DNA from: Candidatus Nitrotoga sp. CP45
GTDB lineage: Bacteria > Bacteroidota > Bacteroidia > Flavobacteriales > Flavobacteriaceae
Assembly (NCBI GenBank): GCA_943329165.2
Contig: CALQCV020000049.1
Coordinates: forward strand, 1-10,461
Length of the DNA stretch: 10,461 nucleotides
Reading direction: 5' to 3'
Shown piece by piece: positions 6,878-10,461 of this stretch. The notes beneath the pieces were generated by a model, which saw nothing but the letters and a program-made list of their open reading frames with translations, had not been told where the DNA came from and made no database searches. A program made the translations under genes and the position numbers. Every line of letters begins with the position of its first letter. The first letter of the stretch is position 1.

Positions 6878-6907
6878 CAAAGTTAGTAAAATACCTATTT
6901 TATAAAA
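6878..6907 (-). promoter_or_regulatory. Promoter of the 488-aa gene, TTTT-N18-TAACTTTG
   Basis: On the minus strand TAACTTTG (6885 to 6878) matches the -7 consensus, with TTTT (6907 to 6904) at an 18-bp spacing as a near-consensus -33 box. Transcription would start near 6871, about 12 nt before the ATG at 6859. This argues against the upstream TTG codon as the start. The -33 half falls in the palindrome shared with the opposing promoter. Confidence 0.6.
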
Positions 6908-6928
6908 GATAATTAAGCCCTATTTTTG
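6898..6928 (+). promoter_or_regulatory. Promoter of the metallo-hydrolase cluster, TTTT-N19-TATTTTTG
   Basis: TATTTTTG at 6921-6928 matches TAnnTTTG, with TTTT at 6898-6901 and a 19-bp spacer. Predicted transcription starts near 6935, leaving a leader of about 60 nt before the ATG at 6996. Its -33 box and that of the opposing promoter form the palindrome TTTTATAAAA (6898-6907). Confidence 0.5.
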
Positions 6929-6995
6929 TAATTATTTACATTAAAAAAATTACTTTTATAAGTACTTAAAAAAGAACCTCAAAATCCGCGCTATC

Positions 6996-7763
6996 ATGCA
7001 AGTTTATTTTCTTGGTACTGGGACATCACAAGGCATTCCTGTAATCGGAAGTAATCACCCTGTTTGTAAAAGTACTGATTCAAAAGATAAAAGATTGCGT
7101 GTTTCGGTTTGGATTACCTGGGGAGATAATTCGGTAGTCATTGATTGCGGTCCCGATTTCAGGCAGCAAATGCTAACCTCTGGTTGTGATAAACTCGACG
7201 CCATACTTTTTACACATGAGCACGCGGATCATACTGCAGGCTTGGATGATATTAGACCTTTTTTCTTTAGACAGAAACAGGATATCCCAATTTATGCACA
7301 TACTCGGGTTATAGAAAACCTAAAGAGGCGGTTTGATTATATTTTTGAAACCGAAAACAAATATCCGGGTGCACCTGGAGTTCAAACTTTTGCTGTAAAT
7401 AATAATGAAGATTTTAAAATTGGACAAACTAAAATTACTCCCATAGAAGTTAATCACGGAAACCTTCAGGTTTTTGGTTATCGAATTCAGGATTTTGTGT
7501 ACTTAACTGATGTAAAAACTATTGATACCGCTGAAATTGAAAAGCTAAAAGGCGCAAAGGTATTGGTTGTGAATGCTTTGCGAGAAGAACCGCATCAAAC
7601 ACATTTTAGTTTGCAGGATGCTTTAGATTTTATACATTTGGCTCAACCCGAAAGAGCTTATTTGACGCACATTAGCCATCTCTTGGGTTTTTATGAAGAA
7701 GTTCAACAACGATTGCCGAAAAATGTGTTTTTGGCTTATGACAATTTAACAATTACGCTATAG
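6996..7763 (+). CDS. Metallo-beta-lactamase-fold hydrolase, PhnP-like
   Basis: This 255-aa soluble protein belongs to the metallo-beta-lactamase superfamily, in the subgroup close to PhnP (cyclic phosphodiesterase) and tRNase Z-like enzymes. It opens with FLGTGTSQGIPVIG (5-18), the beta-strand and loop characteristic of that branch. The metal-binding motif is THEHADH, with H74, H76, D78 and H79. Further likely ligands are H154 (VNHG), D172 (YLTD) and H225 (LTHISH). All positions needed for a two-metal site are present. The substrate cannot be read from sequence; a phosphodiester is likely by family. No phosphonate-utilisation genes are nearby, so I give no symbol. The ATG at 6996 begins the fold directly, without an obvious ribosome-binding site. 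The next gene starts 4 bp after its stop codon, so the two should be cotranscribed. Confidence 0.92.
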   Translation: MQVYFLGTGTSQGIPVIGSNHPVCKSTDSKDKRLRVSVWITWGDNSVVIDCGPDFRQQMLTSGCDKLDAILFTHEHADHTAGLDDIRPFFFRQKQDIPIYAHTRVIENLKRRFDYIFETENKYPGAPGVQTFAVNNNEDFKIGQTKITPIEVNHGNLQVFGYRIQDFVYLTDVKTIDTAEIEKLKGAKVLVVNALREEPHQTHFSLQDALDFIHLAQPERAYLTHISHLLGFYEEVQQRLPKNVFLAYDNLTITL

Positions 7764-7767
7764 TTTT

Positions 7768-8292
7768 ATGAGAAAATCACTTTTTTTATATCTTTTTATT
7801 ATTGCTGTTTTGATGAATATCTTTACTTATAAATATTTTACATCAAAAGAAAGTAGCGAACAAAAATCAGTACCAGAAACGAACGATAATCCATTGATCA
7901 CCTCTAAAGTTTTGTCTGACAGTATTACGAATTTGTATGACAAACTTAATGATGCTACTACTTTTTCTCTGGAAAACAACGACAGAGCACAAAACTATTT
8001 GTATGAAAGTAGCAAAATAAATGATGTTCCGGCTTTTGCAGAAAAAGTAAAACAAGCGCTTTTGAGTTATAATGATAGTCCGGAAGGAAATAAATATACA
8101 GACCAGGTTAAAATGAGTGAACAAAAGTTTATCATTAGTGGTGTAAAACTTTTAAATCATCGCTGGGTAATTTCTAGTTATAGTAATGGTCAACTTTGGG
8201 GAGAAGTGTTGTTGAAATATTTTGTTGAAGAGAATGGCAGTATTTCATTTGAAATAATGAATTCTTATTTATATCCTGCTAATTTAAACTAG
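7768..8292 (+). CDS. Membrane-anchored hypothetical protein, 174 aa
   Basis: I do not recognise a characterised family. After MRK, a hydrophobic stretch at about residues 4-24 (SLFLYLFIIAVLMNIFTYKYF) looks like an uncleaved N-terminal membrane anchor. The remainder is hydrophilic and probably periplasmic. A Ser/Glu/Lys-rich linker (25-45) precedes a helical region (46-105). The C-terminal part appears to be a small beta-rich domain with FIISGVKLLNHRWVISSYSNG (120-140) and LWGEVLLKYFVEENGSISFEI. There are no cysteines and no catalytic motif. The ATG lies 4 bp after the upstream hydrolase stop and 19 bp before the lipoprotein start, implying one operon. Translational coupling to the hydrolase is likely because I see no separate ribosome-binding site. 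Confidence 0.82.
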   Translation: MRKSLFLYLFIIAVLMNIFTYKYFTSKESSEQKSVPETNDNPLITSKVLSDSITNLYDKLNDATTFSLENNDRAQNYLYESSKINDVPAFAEKVKQALLSYNDSPEGNKYTDQVKMSEQKFIISGVKLLNHRWVISSYSNGQLWGEVLLKYFVEENGSISFEIMNSYLYPANLN

Positions 8293-8311
8293 TAGTTAAC
8301 ACCGTTTGAGT

Positions 8312-8803
8312 ATGAAAAAAATCACCACGCTTTTAATGATAGTACTAATCGTTAGTTCTTGCAGACTAATTGATCAGGATGATGATTCAGAAGAAAATCC
8401 AAAAGTTGCTGCCACTGTAAAAGATTCTACCATGGTTAACGACAAAGATGAAAATGGTTGCTTAGCGTCTGCCGGCTATGTTTGGTCAAAAGTGAATAAG
8501 GAATGTGTTAAAGGTTTTTCGGGTATTCAATTAAATCCAGCGAACAAACCTGCTAATGAAAATGAGACTCAGAGTGCTTATTTGTTGTTTAACGAAGATG
8601 CTAGCAAGGCCGAAATATTTCTACCAAAAGATACTACTTCTATCGTCTTGTCTAGAGCTGCAGAAGGGAAACCATGGATTTTAAATGATTGGCAACTTGT
8701 ACCTTGGAAAGGTTATGTACTTAAAAAAGGAACTGTAACTATGTTTTCAGGTGATGGTGAAATAGGAAAAAAGGAAATAGAAACAGATACACAACAGCAA
8801 TAA
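8312..8803 (+). CDS. Lipoprotein with acidic post-cysteine stretch, probably surface exposed
   Basis: The start is the ATG at 8312 (MKKITTLLM), giving 163 aa. A TTG six bases upstream is also in frame but gives a poorer signal sequence. The N-terminus is a lipoprotein signal peptide: two lysines, a hydrophobic core and the lipobox VSSC with lipidated Cys17. It is followed by RLIDQDDDSEEN, an acidic stretch close after the cysteine like the Bacteroidota signal that sends lipoproteins to the cell surface. Mature residues include a pair of cysteines (C50 and C65) in GCLASAGYVWSKVNKEC, a small loop that may form a disulfide. A beta-rich C-terminal half follows with several tryptophans (PWILNDWQLVPWKGYVLKKG). 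The function is unknown. It is the last gene of the plus-strand cluster, before a hairpin at 8810-8840. Confidence 0.85.
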   Translation: MKKITTLLMIVLIVSSCRLIDQDDDSEENPKVAATVKDSTMVNDKDENGCLASAGYVWSKVNKECVKGFSGIQLNPANKPANENETQSAYLLFNEDASKAEIFLPKDTTSIVLSRAAEGKPWILNDWQLVPWKGYVLKKGTVTMFSGDGEIGKKEIETDTQQQ

Positions 8804-8809
8804 CAAATA

Positions 8810-8850
8810 AGGTTTTGTCAAAAACTACGGGACAAGACCTGATTAATTTT
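8810..8850. terminator. Terminator between the lipoprotein gene and the convergent esterase
   Basis: A 10-bp inverted repeat (8810-8819, AGGTTTTGTC, with 8831-8840, GACAAGACCT, one G-T pair) encloses an 11-nt loop and is followed by GATTAATTTT on the plus strand. It lies 6 bp after the lipoprotein stop codon and 8 bp beyond the convergent esterase stop. The T tract is interrupted, so it is weaker than the other terminators here, but its position supports the role. Confidence 0.6.
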
Positions 8851-9493
8851 ATGATTGTAACCAATTTTTGAAATCAAAAAAGTTTTGTGGTGCAACGCCA
8901 TGTCCGACAGGATATTCTTTATACACAACGGGAATTCCTAAACTTTCTATCACAGGTATCGATTTCCGTGCCCATTCTACTGGAATAACCTGATCAACAG
9001 TTCCGTGTGAGGCAAAGATTTTCAAATTACTAAAATCATTTTCAACAAAACCTTCAAGGGCAATTTCAGTATTCAAATAACCGCTCAAGGCAACAACACG
9101 CTGCACTTTTTCAGGATAAGATAATCCCACAGCATAACTCAAAATCGAACCTTGACTAAAACCAATCAGTGTCACATTTTCTGAATCAATAGGATAAGTA
9201 GCAATCAATTCATCAATGAAATTAGCAATACTATCTCTTGATTGTTGCGCCTGACCAATATCTGAAAACTTATTTTCATCGGCATCAAAATTAATCGCAT
9301 ACCAAGCATAACTGCCATACATCATATCATGAGGTGCTCGAGCAGAAATCACATAATATTCATCGGGAAGTTCAGTAGCAAAAGAGAATAAATCCTCTTC
9401 ATTACTTCCATAACCATGAAGCAATAGAAGTAAAGGGTTTTTATCTAATTTTATTTTTGGTTCTCTGACTAAATGATGAAGTGATAAACTCAT
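8849..9493 (-). CDS. Alpha/beta-hydrolase, carboxylesterase/phospholipase family
   Basis: This 214-aa product is a compact serine hydrolase of the carboxylesterase/acyl-protein-thioesterase (phospholipase/carboxylesterase) family, expected to cleave short-chain acyl esters or thioesters. The oxyanion-hole motif is LLLHGYGSNEEDL (23-35). The nucleophile elbow is GFSQGS (111-116) with Ser113. The triad is completed by Asp167 (HGTVDQVIP) and His198 (PVGHGVAP). There is no signal peptide, so it should be cytosolic. Length matches the family. Its ATG shares one base with the stop codon of the preceding gene (TAATG on the minus strand), indicating translational coupling. It is the last gene of the minus-strand operon and converges on the lipoprotein gene. 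The physiological substrate is unknown. Confidence 0.93.
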   Translation of the reverse strand: MSLSLHHLVREPKIKLDKNPLLLLLHGYGSNEEDLFSFATELPDEYYVISARAPHDMMYGSYAWYAINFDADENKFSDIGQAQQSRDSIANFIDELIATYPIDSENVTLIGFSQGSILSYAVGLSYPEKVQRVVALSGYLNTEIALEGFVENDFSNLKIFASHGTVDQVIPVEWARKSIPVIESLGIPVVYKEYPVGHGVAPQNFFDFKNWLQS

Positions 9494-9816
9494 TATAAAC
9501 TTTTAAATGCAGATTGAAAAAATGATCCGACCGCTGGCAACTCTCTTTTTTGTCCTTGCAATGCTCCGGAAAATCCATAAATCCATAGGATAAAATAAAA
9601 GATGTAAAAGGCTGATGTCGCTGTCCAACTATTGGCATAACCCACAAAATAACCTAGCAAAAAGAAGGAAATAAATAATCCTAATGCTTGTCGGATATGG
9701 AAAGAAGCAAACTCACTTTTATTTTCTTCCTGATTCATAAAGATGGCAATTACACTTCCTATAATAGTTAAGTAGGCAACGATTGCTGTATTTTTTGATT
9801 TTTCAAAATTTTCCAT
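9493..9816 (-). CDS. Small three-helix membrane protein, DUF4870/Tic20-like
   Basis: This 107-aa protein has three predicted membrane helices, at about residues 11-27, 43-60 and 67-87. It has a polar loop (28-40) and the motif FASFHIRQALGLF (36-48). The F-H-x-R-Q-A pattern at the start of helix two is typical of the DUF4870/Tic20-like families of small integral membrane proteins. Bacterial members have no established function. The tail is basic and short. The ATG at 9816 is preceded by CAGGAT, a modest Shine-Dalgarno-like match, and lies 7 bp after the dihydroorotase-family stop codon. The next gene overlaps it by one base. It is therefore the middle gene of a three-gene operon. Family assignment is from motif memory and is moderately sure. 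Confidence 0.85.
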   Translation of the reverse strand: MENFEKSKNTAIVAYLTIIGSVIAIFMNQEENKSEFASFHIRQALGLFISFFLLGYFVGYANSWTATSAFYIFYFILWIYGFSGALQGQKRELPAVGSFFQSAFKSL

Positions 9817-9823
9817 ATCCTGT

Positions 9824-10461
9824 TTATGATAAAATTAATTTTCCCTGATTGTAAATTCCAATGGCTTTTCCTTTCATTGGTCGGCCTAAGAAAGCTGAGT
9901 TTTTTGATTTTGATAAAATATGGGCCGCTCCAAATATCCAATTATCAACAGTAGTAAACAGTGAAATAGAAACTTTATTATTTTCTTTAACATATTGACT
10001 TTCAATATTTAAAATAGTTTTACCGAAAGTCAATTTTTCAATTATTTTATCTAATGGTAATACTGTAAGCAGCGCACCAAAAGCACTTTCTAAACCAATG
10101 GTTCCATTTTTTGCCAAATCAAATTCCATTTTTTTATTTTCAATGTCCATCGGATTGTGATCACAAGTGATGCAGTCAATAGTATTGTCTTTAATTCCAG
10201 TAACTAATGCTTTTCTATCTTCTTCGGTTCGCAGTGGTGGCGTAACCTTATATCTCGAATCAAAACCTTCCAGTTTTTCATCGGTCAAAACTAAATGATG
10301 CACTGAAGCGCTGCACGTTACGTTCAATCCTTTCTTCTTAGCTTCTTTGATTAGTGCTACCGATTTCGCTGTCGAAATAGTTGGGATGTGTAATTTACCG
10401 CCTGTATATTCCAGTAAAAATAGGTTTCTGGCAACTATGATTTCTTCTGCTAAATTTGGAA
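9824..10461 (-). CDS. Dihydroorotase-family amidohydrolase, C-terminal part, metal site incomplete
   Basis: The gene runs off the right edge, so only the last 211 codons are present. An apparent start at 10327 is just an internal TTG. It belongs to the class I dihydroorotase family, which closes carbamoyl-aspartate to dihydroorotate in pyrimidine synthesis. Family landmarks are TISTAKSV, SASVHHLVLTDE, FDSRYKVTPPLRTEEDR, CDHNP (catalytic-type Asp, codon 10162-10160) and GTIGLESAFG. Two landmarks depart from the active-enzyme pattern. The usual H-x-x-H-[IV]-S-T reads H-I-P-T-I-S-T, so the second histidine, normally a metal ligand, is threonine (10381-10379). The usual D-H-A-P-H reads D-H-N-P-M. 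The first metal motif, H-x-H, is outside the window. It may be a non-catalytic dihydroorotase-like partner of aspartate transcarbamoylase, so I withhold the symbol pyrC. It heads, or sits early in, the operon with the two following genes. Confidence 0.9.
   Translation of the reverse strand, partial: PNLAEEIIVARNLFLLEYTGGKLHIPTISTAKSVALIKEAKKKGLNVTCSASVHHLVLTDEKLEGFDSRYKVTPPLRTEEDRKALVTGIKDNTIDCITCDHNPMDIENKKMEFDLAKNGTIGLESAFGALLTVLPLDKIIEKLTFGKTILNIESQYVKENNKVSISLFTTVDNWIFGAAHILSKSKNSAFLGRPMKGKAIGIYNQGKLILS

Noticed and set aside
6860..6880. Upstream TTG start extending the 488-aa protein by seven residues.
   Set aside because: The TTG lies within the -7 promoter element and upstream of the predicted transcription start.
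6952..6967. Palindromic bases ACTTTTATAAGTACTT upstream of the metallo-hydrolase, a possible operator.
   Set aside because: Short and AT-rich, with no second copy or recognisable regulator nearby; such palindromes are expected by chance here.
1..10461. CRISPR array, tRNA or rRNA gene, insertion sequence, phage or defence system.
   Set aside because: No regularly spaced repeats, terminal inverted repeats, transposase or integrase motifs, cloverleaf-like RNA segments or defence gene families were seen on either strand.

Overview
The window most likely comes from a Flavobacterium-like member of the Bacteroidota (class Flavobacteriia). The DNA is AT-rich. Most genes lack a strong Shine-Dalgarno sequence. 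Intergenic regions carry the flavobacterial promoter element TAnnTTTG (TACCTTTG, TAAATTTG, TAACTTTG, TATTTTTG). One lipoprotein has an acidic stretch after its lipidation cysteine, as in Bacteroidota surface lipoproteins. All gene families are ordinary chromosomal ones. I see no insertion sequence, phage gene, CRISPR array, tRNA or rRNA.

Layout. Positions 1-107 hold the acidic C-terminus of an unrecognised plus-strand gene, closed by a strong hairpin terminator (144-182). A complete uvrA lies on the minus strand (207-3047) and contains a small in-frame GC-rich tandem repeat. A 292-bp AT-rich intergenic region holds divergent promoters for uvrA and for a plus-strand sigma-70-family (ECF-type) factor (3340-3927). 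A 47-codon ORF (3988-4131) follows the sigma gene. A hairpin terminator comes next and also encodes the last residues of the convergent gene nth (4147-4812, minus), an endonuclease III lacking the usual iron-sulfur cysteines. The divergent bcp-type peroxiredoxin gene (4881-5339) appears to be transcribed from a promoter inside nth. It converges, through a bidirectional terminator, on a 488-aa conserved cytosolic protein of unknown function (5393-6859, minus).

That gene is divergent from a plus-strand cluster (6996-8803): a PhnP-like metallo-beta-lactamase-fold hydrolase, a membrane-anchored hypothetical protein and a lipoprotein. The two promoters meet at a 10-bp palindrome. The cluster ends at a hairpin (8810-8840). 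The last block is a minus-strand operon: a dihydroorotase-family gene cut by the window edge, then a small three-helix membrane protein, then an alpha/beta-hydrolase esterase overlapping its neighbour by one base.

How the genes fit together. uvrA (nucleotide excision repair), nth (base excision repair of oxidised pyrimidines) and bcp (peroxide removal) give the left half a DNA-damage and oxidative-stress flavour. They are separate transcription units, so a joint role is inference only. I found no clearly new multi-gene system. The points most worth checking are the cluster-less Nth, the dihydroorotase-like protein lacking a metal-ligand histidine, the small ORF after the sigma factor, the 488-aa uncharacterised protein, the UvrA repeat insertion and the overlapping divergent promoters.
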